Made by a program: the position numbers and the translations under genes. DNA of 63,140 nt. It comes from a virus. The DNA lies in IMG/VR virus record IMGVR_UViG_3300004770_000012, positions 1 through 63,140 of that record; one strand, written 5' to 3'. Each line of letters begins with the position of its first letter. Position 1 is the first letter of the stretch. Of this stretch, positions 55,061 through 63,140 are shown in pieces. The notes beneath the pieces were generated by a model. That model did not search any database. It saw only the letters and a program-made list of their open reading frames with translations, and was not told the DNA's origin.

Positions 55061-55814
55061 TCATTTGCACCATTTTATAGAGATTATTATCAAATTTGTT
55101 TTTTGTGATGATAAAATCTTTAACCAAACCAGAACGAACTATATCATTTTCCACAAATTCAATGCAACTAAAATATTTGTGCATGTTCTTTAGAATTTTC
55201 ATGAAATAAAATATACCTTGCTTTTCATCATCATATTTCAAATCGGTTTGTCTATAATCACCACAGAATAAAATCTTAGAATTTTGTCCTGTTCTTGTGA
55301 TGATTGTGGATAGTTCAGAGAATGTCATATTTTGACATTCATCTACTATAATGATAGAATTGTCTAATGTCAAGCCTCTTAAGAAAGATGATGTCTGAAA
55401 TTCGACGATTCCCTTATTTTTAAGAATATCGTATGCATCACCTCTACCATATAGTTCTCTACAGATTTCTTGATATGGTTGTTCATATACTTTTGCTTTT
55501 TCTTTTGCACTTCCCGGCAAGAATCCCATATCTCTGGATGGAACAACTGACCTGATAATAATTACTTTATGATATGTTCTAAAATTTTCTATCTCTGATA
55601 GTGCAAGATATAATGATATGAATGATTTTCCTGTGCCTGGTAATCCGTGGATTAATAAATTTTTTCCATTTGTGAAGTCTTTAAAAACTAATTCTTGATT
55701 TGTTGTTTTTGGTTTAATAGCTTTTATTTTTAAACCATTTGATATAACAGTTTTTTCCTCAGTTCTTTTTTGTTTTCTTGACATTCTTTTTTCTGCACGG
55801 GTAGGTCTATCCAT
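55014..55814 (-). CDS. phoH: PhoH-like ATPase
   Basis: A 266-residue protein. Walker A GLPGTGKS at residues 57-64, Walker B SIIIVDECQN with Asp158/Glu159, and PhoH-type blocks RSVVPSRDMGFLPGSAKEK, GLTLDNS, ITRTGQNSKILFCGDYRQTD. Short basic N-terminus. PhoH-like proteins are widespread in phages of aquatic bacteria; their role is uncertain (RNA- or nucleotide-linked ATPase/helicase functions have been proposed). First gene of the leftward replication operon, behind a late motif at 56019-56026 and a possible sigma70 promoter at 55946-55975. Confidence 0.85.
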   Translation of the reverse strand: MDRPTRAEKRMSRKQKRTEEKTVISNGLKIKAIKPKTTNQELVFKDFTNGKNLLIHGLPGTGKSFISLYLALSEIENFRTYHKVIIIRSVVPSRDMGFLPGSAKEKAKVYEQPYQEICRELYGRGDAYDILKNKGIVEFQTSSFLRGLTLDNSIIIVDECQNMTFSELSTIITRTGQNSKILFCGDYRQTDLKYDDEKQGIFYFMKILKNMHKYFSCIEFVENDIVRSGLVKDFIITKNKFDNNLYKMVQMNVETEFKKEENLSTH

Positions 55815-55945
55815 TTGAATACCTCTTGTTAAAATGATTATAGTAATACCAATCCTCTGTTTATAAGGTCAGCACTTCTATTTTTTGTTTGAGATGAGAG
55901 ATAGAGGCGAGAATAAGCGGAGAGATTCAAATCTCTATTGAACTG

Positions 55946-55975
55946 ATTATGTTTAAATAAACAATCTAGAATCAA
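55946..55975 (-). promoter_or_regulatory. Possible early sigma70 promoter for the replication operon
   Basis: On the minus strand TTGATT (55970-55975), an 18-base spacer, and CATAAT (55946-55951). It lies 132 bases before the PhoH-like ATG. Two mismatches from consensus in total. Confidence 0.4.
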
Positions 55976-55991
55976 TGCTTATACACCTTTG

Positions 55992-56016
55992 AGTGACCAA
56001 ATTAAATATGGTCACT
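55992..56016. promoter_or_regulatory. Perfect 8-base dyad at the predicted leftward late start point
   Basis: AGTGACCA (55992-55999) and TGGTCACT (56009-56016) are separated by nine A/T-rich bases. The dyad lies just downstream of the leftward TATAAATA and would cover the expected transcription start, so it could be an operator or a 5' leader hairpin. Confidence 0.5.
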
Positions 56017-56018
56017 GT

Positions 56019-56026
56019 TATTTATA
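56019..56026 (-). promoter_or_regulatory. Late promoter TATAAATA, leftward
   Basis: Exact T4 late consensus on the minus strand, about 200 bases before the PhoH-like gene. No convincing gene or tRNA is seen in 55815-56018. That leader holds an A/G-rich stretch, a 6-base hairpin around 55921-55936 and the possible sigma70 promoter. Confidence 0.6.
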
Positions 56027-56049
56027 GCTTTTCATCCTTTTGAAAAGAA

Positions 56050-56057
56050 TATAAATA
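56050..56057 (+). promoter_or_regulatory. Late promoter TATAAATA, rightward fibre operon
   Basis: TATAAATACAATGA on the plus strand, 29 bases before the 346-residue fibre ATG. The AAATACAATGA part is repeated at the start codon itself. AGGG precedes the ATG. Confidence 0.7.
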
Positions 56058-56086
56058 CAATGAGCCAAATATTTTAGGGAAATACA

Positions 56087-57127
56087 ATGACAACCAAAAT
56101 TTTCGTATCCCAAATAGATACAACACAGCCAGATGGATCAACAGCTTCTTCCAATTCAGTAATTCTTCTTACAGATACTGGTCCTATATGGAAACCACTT
56201 TCTGCTTTAAATTCTGTTGGTTATACTGGTTCGCAAGGAATTAATGGTTATTTTGGATCAGTTGGCTATCGAGGTTCGACTGGCGAAGTTGGTGTGCCGG
56301 GAACATCTGGTTACAAAGGTTCTGTCGGATATACTGGTTCGGCTGGAGTTGGGTATCAAGGTTCTGTAGGATACACTAGTTCTATTGGTTATACAAGTTC
56401 TGTAGGATATACTGGTTCACAAGGAACTACAGGGTATTTTGGTTCATTAGGTTATACTGGTTATTTTGGTTCAGTTGGTTATCAGGGTTCTTTAGGAGTC
56501 GGTTATCAAGGTTCTGTTGGTTATCAAGGGTCAGCTGGTATAACAGGAATACTTGCACCATTTCCTTTTATCAATCTTTCTGATGTTGCAGACACAAATG
56601 GCAATCCATATACTGGCTATAATGATTTTGGTGGTTCATATGTCAGAGTAAAACCATCAAGAGACGGATTAGTTCTTGATCCAACAGTTGTATTGACTCC
56701 CAACATTACTGTAAATGTAGATTTTCATGGTAATCAACTTCAACATCCTGTGTTCAGCGGTTATTCAGAAAATGTAATAGATGATGGTCAACCGGGCGCT
56801 TCTCTATCTGCAAATCCATTGAATGGTAATGTAATTAAAGCTACTCTCAATTCACCTATTACAACTATTACAATGACAAATGCTGGATTAATTTCTGGAA
56901 GATTATTTTCAGTAACATTTTTCTTGAAACAAGATTCTACTGGTGGAAGAGTACTTGATTGGACAAATAATATCATCTATTGGTCAACAGGTGATGGTAT
57001 TAATCAAAATACTGGTCCAATCCTTTCAACACAACCATTTTATACTGATATTATAACTGTATATACATATGATGCTGGTGGTTCTTGGTATGGAATCATG
57101 GGTGCTAGAGGTTTCCCAACACCATAA
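56087..57127 (+). CDS. Collagen-like tail fibre with shared head domain (third cassette)
   Basis: A 346-residue protein. Residues 1-42 (FVSQIDTTQPDGSTASSNSV, then GPIWKPL) are a start different from the FPPNP type. Residues 43-157 are GYxGSx repeats including the Gly-to-Ser pair GYTSSIGYTSSVGY. Residues about 160-346 end in the head domain shared with the 360- and 2050-residue fibres (FLKQDSTGGR, then TDIITVYTYDAGGSWYGIMG). A collar-domain gene follows after 15 bases, repeating the fibre-collar order seen at the other end of the window on the opposite strand. Confidence 0.85.
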   Translation: MTTKIFVSQIDTTQPDGSTASSNSVILLTDTGPIWKPLSALNSVGYTGSQGINGYFGSVGYRGSTGEVGVPGTSGYKGSVGYTGSAGVGYQGSVGYTSSIGYTSSVGYTGSQGTTGYFGSLGYTGYFGSVGYQGSLGVGYQGSVGYQGSAGITGILAPFPFINLSDVADTNGNPYTGYNDFGGSYVRVKPSRDGLVLDPTVVLTPNITVNVDFHGNQLQHPVFSGYSENVIDDGQPGASLSANPLNGNVIKATLNSPITTITMTNAGLISGRLFSVTFFLKQDSTGGRVLDWTNNIIYWSTGDGINQNTGPILSTQPFYTDIITVYTYDAGGSWYGIMGARGFPTP

Positions 57128-57142
57128 AAATGAGAGATTAAT

Positions 57143-58885
57143 ATGCCCGTATCTGCAATATCATTATTGAATAACATTGGATTAGCATCTCCAAAAATTC
57201 AAAAAATAATACCCAATTATTCTATTTTATTCTGGCATCATACAGAAAAATGGAATGATGTAAATTCATCCATCTCATATGGCAATGATCCTAGTAATTA
57301 TAATGATCCGCTAAGAATTTTTAGACAATATGATATTGGTCAGTCAAGTATACCAGATGTGGCTGGGTTTTATTCAAATTCGAAATCTACATTATCTTTT
57401 AATTATCTCGTAAGATGTGTATCGAGCAACACTGCATGGCCGTCTATTTGTGATATAAAATATGATGCAAATACAAATATGAAAACTACTCAAGCAACTT
57501 TATTAGATGTTGGTGGGGCTCATAATTATACATTAGTTGGTAGAACTTCACCTCCTTTAAAAAATAGTGTTGGCACTCCTTTAATTCCTAATATACCAGT
57601 TTCTTATTATAATATTGCACATGCAGGCCATCTTCATCAAGTAGAAGGGTTATATAATTTTATAACTTCAGTAAACCCAGGAGCTACTGATTCTATCCTT
57701 TTAAATGATCAAGCTGGAAGTCATGTACCAAAATCTTTTTCAAGTTTTTTTGTTGATCCTATAATAAAAGATCCAAGTTTATTAAATATTCCAGTTACAG
57801 CTATTCCAAAAGATATAATAGTTATGTATTATGGTAATTCTACTCTTTCTCTTGATCATTATGATCCATATGATTTAAGCATGAGCGGAGATAATAATAA
57901 CATAGACTACTCTGCAAATAGTTATGCTCTTCCTTTAACATTTGTGCAAACTTCTACATATCTAGAAGCTGGTAAAGTAGGAGCTAAAAATTTAATAATT
58001 GCAGCAACAGATTCAAATAGTCTTCTTACTGAACCAAGAATTCTTGCTGGTTTACAGAGCCAAGTTAATGTTGTTGGTATCAATACCCCAAATACTATAA
58101 CATTTGTAGCTTCTTCTAATACAGCTGGATGGCATGATCATGCTCCTCTTGCAAAACAATCTAGTAAATTAATATCAAGTAATCCTGCAGTAACATATAA
58201 TGTTATAACTAAACCAAACGGTGGAATTGTATATCCAAATAATGTTGGAGAAAAATATCCTGATGGACCCGATCCTATAAATCACAAACATAATGTTACA
58301 TACACATCAGAATTAAAATTAAAATCAGTTAAGTTAAAAGCATTTTTATCAAAAACTAGTGATGCTCCAATTACAAAAGGATTGATAATTGGATACAGTA
58401 TTGGCAAATATTCAAAATATTCTGGTATTAGTACAGATGGAAGTAATAGTTTACCACCGGGTTGGTATTTTTGTGATGGCCAAAATGGTACACCAGATTT
58501 AAGAGGAAAATATCCTTTCTTAGATTTTACTCAAGGAACTGATGATGGTAGCACAATTAATCCTACCAAATCATCAATTTTAATAAAACAAATAAATGTA
58601 GAAACTATAAATTGGCAACATGGGCATGTCAGTGGTACTTCTACATTACCAGGATCAGCCGGAAGTATGGATGTAGGAAGTCATGCATCAAATTATGATC
58701 CTATATCAAATCCAAATAATACAACTAGACATAATCATCCAGTTTCTGGTCAAGTTACATTTTCACAAGCAAATCCAAGTGGTCTTGGTTCAACTATACA
58801 ACCAAACGCAATAGTTGGAACTTCTTTTGATTATGAACCACCAACTGTAGAAATAGCATTCATAATGTATAATGATACAATATAA
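57143..58885 (+). CDS. Phage tail-collar domain protein with five HxH motifs (third copy)
   Basis: A 580-residue protein. Collar signature: GLIIGYS, then PPGWYFCDGQNGTPDLRGKY near residues 410-470. Five HxH pairs, in order HLH, HDH, HKH, HGH and HNH, match the number in the 411- and 394-residue proteins. The ending FDYEPPTVEIAFIMYND corresponds to their YEP-x-Y ends. It is longer by an N-terminal region of about 150 residues. Its partner fibre is directly upstream. Probable receptor-binding or tip component. Confidence 0.8.
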   Translation: MPVSAISLLNNIGLASPKIQKIIPNYSILFWHHTEKWNDVNSSISYGNDPSNYNDPLRIFRQYDIGQSSIPDVAGFYSNSKSTLSFNYLVRCVSSNTAWPSICDIKYDANTNMKTTQATLLDVGGAHNYTLVGRTSPPLKNSVGTPLIPNIPVSYYNIAHAGHLHQVEGLYNFITSVNPGATDSILLNDQAGSHVPKSFSSFFVDPIIKDPSLLNIPVTAIPKDIIVMYYGNSTLSLDHYDPYDLSMSGDNNNIDYSANSYALPLTFVQTSTYLEAGKVGAKNLIIAATDSNSLLTEPRILAGLQSQVNVVGINTPNTITFVASSNTAGWHDHAPLAKQSSKLISSNPAVTYNVITKPNGGIVYPNNVGEKYPDGPDPINHKHNVTYTSELKLKSVKLKAFLSKTSDAPITKGLIIGYSIGKYSKYSGISTDGSNSLPPGWYFCDGQNGTPDLRGKYPFLDFTQGTDDGSTINPTKSSILIKQINVETINWQHGHVSGTSTLPGSAGSMDVGSHASNYDPISNPNNTTRHNHPVSGQVTFSQANPSGLGSTIQPNAIVGTSFDYEPPTVEIAFIMYNDTI

Positions 58886-58897
58886 TAGGAGTATAAC

Positions 58898-59521
58898 ATG
58901 ATTACAGTAGATCAAATTAAAGAAATTTGTCCAAATGCAAAACAAGATATTGCTGAAGCAATTGCAAATAACTATGACCTTCTTTCTGAATATTATGATA
59001 TCAATAGTCCATTGAGACTAGCACATTTTCTTGCTCAATGTGCTCATGAATCTGGTGGGTTTAGATTAATTCAAGAAAATTTAAACTATTCTGCAGAAGG
59101 TTTAGATAAAATTTTTCCAAAGTATTTTAAAAATGCTGGTCGTGATGCAACAGAATATGCTAGAAAACCAGAAAAAATTGCAAATGTTGTTTATGCAAAT
59201 CGTATGGGTAATGGGAACGAAGAATCTGGTGATGGATATCATTTTTGTGGAAGAGGTTTAATCCAATTGACTGGTAAGAATAATTATAAATCACTTGCTG
59301 AAACTCTCGAAATGACTATTGATGAAGCAGTAGAATATCTTCAGACAGCTGGTGGAGCATTAGAATCTGCAGCATGGTTCTGGGCAAATAATGGGTTGAA
59401 TGAAATTGCAGATACAGATGATATTCTTCGTATTACTAAGAAAGTAAATGGTGGAACTATTGGTCTTGATGATCGTACACACAATGCAAATAAATTTAAA
59501 GAAGCTCTTGGTATTGATTAA
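58898..59521 (+). CDS. GH19-type lysozyme/endolysin
   Basis: A 207-residue protein consisting of a GH19 chitinase-like domain as found in phage lysins: HFLAQCAHESGGF with probable catalytic Glu51, NLNYSAEGLDKIFP, ANVVYANRMGNGNEESGDG, CGRGLIQLTGKNNYK, and the C-terminal SAAWFWANNGLNEIAD and ITKKVNGGTIGLDDR. No signal peptide, so it would need a holin if it is the lysis enzyme; none is seen in the window. It lies between a fibre gene and a PAAR gene, so a virion-borne role is also possible. GGAG precedes the ATG. Confidence 0.87.
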   Translation: MITVDQIKEICPNAKQDIAEAIANNYDLLSEYYDINSPLRLAHFLAQCAHESGGFRLIQENLNYSAEGLDKIFPKYFKNAGRDATEYARKPEKIANVVYANRMGNGNEESGDGYHFCGRGLIQLTGKNNYKSLAETLEMTIDEAVEYLQTAGGALESAAWFWANNGLNEIADTDDILRITKKVNGGTIGLDDRTHNANKFKEALGID

Positions 59522-59526
59522 ATAAA

Positions 59527-59889
59527 ATGGGTCAATATCCTGTAGCAAGAATAGGTGATACAAGTGACCATGGCGGTGTCATTATATCATCGGGAACAAA
59601 GTACAGAGACAGTACTGATGGTAAATTGGTTTCTAGAGTTGGAGATTATCATAGTTGTCCAATTCCCGGTCATGGTGTCACTGCAATTATTACAGGGTCT
59701 CCTAAAGTAAGATCAGAAGGTTCACTTGTTGCAGCCATAACAAGTGTAACTGGATGTGGAGCAGCAATAAACAGTGGAAGTAAAACTACTACGGTTCCTA
59801 TGCAAGGTGGTGGAGCAGGAAATGAAAATGCATTTATTCTTGATAATAATGAACATGACCAGTTGAATGGTCCATCAGTAATGGGATAA
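59527..59889 (+). CDS. PAAR-domain spike tip protein
   Basis: A 120-residue protein. It has the PAAR pattern PVARIGDTSDHGG, SRVGDYHSCPIPGHGV, IITGSPKVRSEGSLVA and SVTGCGAAINSGS. His and Cys residues (His in DHGG, Cys and His in HSCPIPGH, Cys in TGCG) could hold the tip metal ion. In T4 the equivalent gp5.4 sharpens the gp5 needle. The gene lies far from the two gp5-type genes, directly after the GH19 enzyme and five bases before the C1q fibre. Confidence 0.87.
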   Translation: MGQYPVARIGDTSDHGGVIISSGTKYRDSTDGKLVSRVGDYHSCPIPGHGVTAIITGSPKVRSEGSLVAAITSVTGCGAAINSGSKTTTVPMQGGGAGNENAFILDNNEHDQLNGPSVMG

Positions 59890-59893
59890 AATA

Positions 59894-62065
59894 ATGAAAA
59901 TTTGGGTAGTTGGTGATTATTTAAAATCACAAGATTTGAATGCTAACTTTGCAGAACTATCTAGCAATGTAGGTTTTTTGCAAGCAAACGTAGCAACTAT
60001 TAATGCTGAAATAGGTGATATATACTCAAAATTAAATGGTATTACATCTACTTCAAACGTTTCTGGGTTGGATGCTAGATATTTTACTGGCCAATATGTA
60101 ACAGGATTTAGTCATAGTTCAAACAGTATTAGTTATGAAGCTCCATTAATATATAAACAAATACCCGATTCTAGAATCGGCAACACTGTTATTGAAGCAA
60201 ATACCTATACAATAGGAATAGGTCCAATTCTTCCTCTTGATAATACTGTAATTTACACAGCATCATTTTGGAGCAGAAAAGTACAAAATGGTAGTGCAAA
60301 TTCTGGTACATTATATTTTGTTATATCAAATTACGAGGCAAACTTACAAGTTATACCAGGAGATGGCGGTTATTATCATTATCCAATAGAAAATTTAGTA
60401 CAAAATACAATATCAACAGCTGATGGTTGGGAAAAATATTCTTTTAATGTTGGTCCAAATTCTGGAACAAAAGATCATTCTACAAATGCAAAATTTATAA
60501 GTCTTGGGTTTATTGTAAATTATCCAGTCGATGGACCAACTGCATATGGAAATGACGTATTTCAATTTACAGGATTTTCATTAAAACCGGCTGGAAATAA
60601 TATTATTGGTTATACAGGATCGAGTGGAACTGATCAAGGCGAACCGGGTTATAAAGGTTCGAAAGGATTTACAGGTTCTCGTGGATTAACTGGATATTTT
60701 GGTTCTACTGGATTTAAAGGTTCACAAGGAATTAGTGGCTATCAAGGTAGTGCTGGAGTACAAGGATCAGTTGGTTATATAGGAAGTGCTGGTGTTCAAG
60801 GTTCAGTTGGTTATGAAGGTTCGGCTGGTGTAAGAGGATCGACTGGATATGTTGGATCATTAGGACCGGGAGTACAAGGATCAGTTGGTTATCTTGGTTC
60901 TACAGGGTTTAAAGGGTCTGTTGGATCAGTTGGTTATAAAGGTTCAGTCGGTGATCCCGGTGGTCCAGTTGGTTATCAAGGTTCGGCTGGTTATCAGGGG
61001 AGTTTGGGATATCAAGGATCGGCTGGTGTCCAAGGATCAACTGGATATGTTGGATCATTAGGACCGGGAGTACAAGGATCAGTTGGATTTAAAGGGTCGG
61101 CTGGTTATCAAGGTTCTGCAGGATTTCGTGGTTCTGCTGGATACAGAGGATCGGTTGGGTATCAAAGTTCTGTTGGATATCTTGGTTCTACAGGATATCT
61201 TGGTTCAGTAGGGTATCTTGGATCGGTAGGTTATACAGGTTCTATTGGTGATCAAGGACCACCGGGTGGAAGCACAGGTTATACAGGCTCAGTTGGATTT
61301 GTCGGATCATTAGGATATGATGGCTCACTTGGATATACAGGTTCTAGCGGATATACAGGATCAGTAGGGTTTATCGGATCATTAGGATATGATGGCTCAC
61401 TTGGATATACAGGTTCAAGAGGTGGCGGATATTTTGGTTCTACCGGATATAGCGGCTCTATTGGATTTCAAGGATCAGCTGGTTATTTTGGTTCATTTGG
61501 TTATAAAGGAAGTGTTGGTTATTCTGGATCATATGGTTATCTTGGCTCAGTAGGATATACAGGTTCTGTTGGTGCAAGAGGCGTTGATGGTTATAAAGGT
61601 TCTATAGGTATAATGGGTTCTATAGGATATCAAGGTTCAGCTGGTACTTCATATCCTCCTGCGATTGCATTTGCTGCAAAATCTGACATAGGTTCTTATG
61701 AACAAGATTATTGGATATTTGATATAGTTGTATTAAATAAAGGTAATGGGTTTGATTATTTAAGTGGTAAATTTACTGCACCAAAAACAGGATATTATTA
61801 TATACATCTTTCTGGAGATGTAGATTATTATGCTGATGGTATGATAAGAATTTATTTTGCAGTTAATGATGTAATTTATACGACTGCAAAATATATCAGT
61901 ACAAAATATTCTACGCAAAATGGATGGCAAAATTTTAATATGTCAACTGTCATGTATCTACATGAAGGCGATTATATTATGCCTTACATAGAAATAGCTG
62001 GTGGTCAAAATATAGATAGTAACCCAGAAAACACTTCTTTTGATGGTTTTTTTATAGGAGAATAA
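59894..62065 (+). CDS. Collagen-like fibre with C-terminal C1q-type domain
   Basis: A 723-residue protein. Residues 1-50 start with VGDYLKSQDLNANFAELSSN and a short coiled coil. Residues about 90-235 are a beta-sandwich carbohydrate-binding-like domain (TASFWSRKVQNGS; KYSFNVGPNSG). Residues 237-588 are GYxGSx repeats. Residues about 590-723 match the C1q/TNF jelly roll: FDYLSGKFTAPKTGYYYIHL, then FAVNDVIYTTA, MSTVMYLHEGDYIMPYIEI and TSFDGFFIGE at the end. Collagen plus C1q is the architecture of animal C1q and is known in some bacterial and phage proteins. C1q trimers nucleate collagen folding, so the head may serve trimer formation and binding. Confidence 0.85.
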   Translation: MKIWVVGDYLKSQDLNANFAELSSNVGFLQANVATINAEIGDIYSKLNGITSTSNVSGLDARYFTGQYVTGFSHSSNSISYEAPLIYKQIPDSRIGNTVIEANTYTIGIGPILPLDNTVIYTASFWSRKVQNGSANSGTLYFVISNYEANLQVIPGDGGYYHYPIENLVQNTISTADGWEKYSFNVGPNSGTKDHSTNAKFISLGFIVNYPVDGPTAYGNDVFQFTGFSLKPAGNNIIGYTGSSGTDQGEPGYKGSKGFTGSRGLTGYFGSTGFKGSQGISGYQGSAGVQGSVGYIGSAGVQGSVGYEGSAGVRGSTGYVGSLGPGVQGSVGYLGSTGFKGSVGSVGYKGSVGDPGGPVGYQGSAGYQGSLGYQGSAGVQGSTGYVGSLGPGVQGSVGFKGSAGYQGSAGFRGSAGYRGSVGYQSSVGYLGSTGYLGSVGYLGSVGYTGSIGDQGPPGGSTGYTGSVGFVGSLGYDGSLGYTGSSGYTGSVGFIGSLGYDGSLGYTGSRGGGYFGSTGYSGSIGFQGSAGYFGSFGYKGSVGYSGSYGYLGSVGYTGSVGARGVDGYKGSIGIMGSIGYQGSAGTSYPPAIAFAAKSDIGSYEQDYWIFDIVVLNKGNGFDYLSGKFTAPKTGYYYIHLSGDVDYYADGMIRIYFAVNDVIYTTAKYISTKYSTQNGWQNFNMSTVMYLHEGDYIMPYIEIAGGQNIDSNPENTSFDGFFIGE

Positions 62066-62066
62066 A

Positions 62067-62369
62067 ATGCAGTATACAGTAACTTATACTGAAGCGGAAG
62101 ACATGGCAATGCAAAGTGTTACTGTTTCAGTAGATTCTTGGATACAAAATATTTGTCATCAAAGATCAAAACAGGCTATGGATACTATAATCAATAATTC
62201 AATAAACAAATTTTTGGATGCTGGTATTCCTATTCCTTCTACAAGAGAAGAAATAGTTTTAACTGTTTTTGCAAATGGTTGGGAAAAAACTGGTCTTACA
62301 AAAAATACTGAATTATTAGCAAACACATATTACATGACGCCACCACCAAGAAAAGTAGCAAACACATAA
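62067..62369 (+). CDS. Small protein of unknown function before gp13
   Basis: A 100-residue mixed alpha/beta protein (VTVSVDSWIQNICHQRSKQA; EEIVLTVFANGWEKTG). No family recognised. It starts one base after the C1q fibre stop, and its own stop codon lies inside a CATAAATA late motif for gp13. Possibly a fibre or neck accessory protein, by position only. Confidence 0.6.
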   Translation: MQYTVTYTEAEDMAMQSVTVSVDSWIQNICHQRSKQAMDTIINNSINKFLDAGIPIPSTREEIVLTVFANGWEKTGLTKNTELLANTYYMTPPPRKVANT

Positions 62370-62372
62370 ATA
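62365..62372 (+). promoter_or_regulatory. Late-promoter-like motif CATAAATA before gp13
   Basis: ACACATAAATAC on the plus strand. The TAA is the stop codon of the 100-residue gene. The gp13 ATG is 21 bases further on, after AGAGG. Confidence 0.5.
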
Positions 62373-62392
62373 CTTAAAAGAGGTATTTTAAA

Positions 62393-63133
62393 ATGGCAAC
62401 ATTACAAACCAGAACTGATTTCAAAGAATATTGTCTCAGAAGACTTGGTAAACCTGTAATTGATATTAATGTTGATGACGATCAGGTCGATGATCGTGTT
62501 GATGACGCATTGAAATTTTATTGGGATTATCATTTTGATGGTACTGAAAAAATTTATTATAAACATGTTTTTACTCCTCAAGATATATCAAATGGTTATA
62601 TTCCACTACCAGATAATATTATTGGAGCTGTAAACATATTTGATATTGGAGATTATGTTGCTACAAATAATATTTTTAATATTAGATACCAGATTGCATT
62701 GAATGATCTTTACACATTAACATATCAATCTATGGTTCCGTATTATATGGCATTTCAACAACTACAACTTTTAGAACAATTGCTCGTTGGCAAACAACCA
62801 ATTCGTTATAATAGAAAAACAAATAAATTGTATATAGACGTTGATTGGGCTAAAATTTATCCCGGTCAATATCTTGTTGTAGAAGCATATCAGGTCGTCG
62901 ATCCGAATGAGTATTCATCTGTATGGAATGATAGATGGTTACAAAAATATGCATCAGAATTAATTAAAAGACAATGGGGTAGCAATCTTACTAAATTTGT
63001 TGGAATGCAGTTGCCCGGTGGTATTCAGTTTAATGGTGAAAAAATTTATAATGATGCAGATGCTGCAGTTGAAAAATTAGAAAAAGAAGTAATAGATGGT
63101 TACAGTTTGCCCGTTGTAGATATGATAGGTTGA
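62393..63133 (+). CDS. 13: Neck protein gp13
   Basis: A 246-residue protein. Signature of T4-type gp13: FKEYCLRRLGKPVIDINVDD, QVDDRVDDALKFYWDYHFDG, IPLPDNIIGAVNIFDI, AFQQLQLLEQLLVGKQPIRY, NDRWLQKYASELIKRQWGSN, and MQLPGGIQFNGEKIYNDAD. T4 gp13 is 309 residues. It joins the filled head to the tail through the neck. AGAGG lies before the ATG. The usual partner gp14 would be expected just past the right edge. Confidence 0.88.
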   Translation: MATLQTRTDFKEYCLRRLGKPVIDINVDDDQVDDRVDDALKFYWDYHFDGTEKIYYKHVFTPQDISNGYIPLPDNIIGAVNIFDIGDYVATNNIFNIRYQIALNDLYTLTYQSMVPYYMAFQQLQLLEQLLVGKQPIRYNRKTNKLYIDVDWAKIYPGQYLVVEAYQVVDPNEYSSVWNDRWLQKYASELIKRQWGSNLTKFVGMQLPGGIQFNGEKIYNDADAAVEKLEKEVIDGYSLPVVDMIG

Positions 63134-63140
63134 AATATAC

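Noticed and set aside
55900-55960. tRNA-like T-arm around GAGATTCAAATCTC
   Set aside because: The loop is too short for a T-loop, and no matching acceptor, D-arm or anticodon arm could be found on either strand. It reads as a simple hairpin.

Overview
The window is a stretch of a low-GC (about one third G+C by eye), T4-type contractile-tailed phage genome. The supporting genes are gp4, gp5-type spike parts, gp6, gp8, gp13, gp25, gp26, gp27-like hub, gp32, gp33, gp53 and gp59 homologues, TATAAATA/CATAAATA late-promoter motifs, and genes packed with 1-8 bp overlaps. A circularly permuted two-piece tmRNA of alphaproteobacterial type lies at 54026-54328. It suggests an alphaproteobacterial host, perhaps a low-GC aquatic lineage; this is inference.

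Layout. (1) 1-19645, minus strand: an adhesin block of four collagen-like fibre proteins built on Gly-Tyr-x-Gly-Ser-x hexads. The first is open at the left edge and the largest complete one has 2050 residues. With them are two tail-collar proteins, a tail-fibre-assembly-like chaperone and an SGNH esterase. (2) 19711-22557, plus strand: a three-domain glycosyltransferase facing the other way inside the fibre region. (3) 22560-47096, minus strand: one long baseplate operon, read from 47096 downward: tube-like gp48/54 protein, gp53, hub, gp5 OB-fold plus lysozyme, small protein, gp5-type needle plus M15 peptidase, 636-aa structural protein, gp25, gp6, 536-aa protein, gp8, two DUF4815-type proteins, a small protein, an S74-chaperone fibre, a DUF4214-repeat protein and two small proteins. 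(4) 47144-51937, plus strand: gp4, a gp2-like candidate, tube-like protein, gp26, a small second chaperone and a tape-measure candidate. (5) 51934-55814, minus strand: replication and late-transcription genes (PhoH-like ATPase, PD-(D/E)XK nuclease, tmRNA, gp33-like, unknown, gp59, gp32). (6) 56087-63133, plus strand: a second fibre/collar pair, a GH19 lysin, a PAAR spike tip, a collagen-C1q fibre, a small protein and neck protein gp13.

The structural genes describe a complex baseplate with many alternative adhesins. A two-gene cassette (collagen stalk with a shared C-terminal head domain, then a collar-domain protein carrying exactly five HxH motifs) occurs three times. The glycosyltransferase is well placed to decorate the Ser/Thr/Tyr-rich stalks, though this is inference. 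Divergent operons start from opposed late promoters. The two convergent junctions have almost no intergenic DNA, and each has a long perfect dyad lying inside the coding end of the opposing gene. No stretch over 300 bases is unexplained; the longest gene-free stretches are the tmRNA region and 55815-56086.
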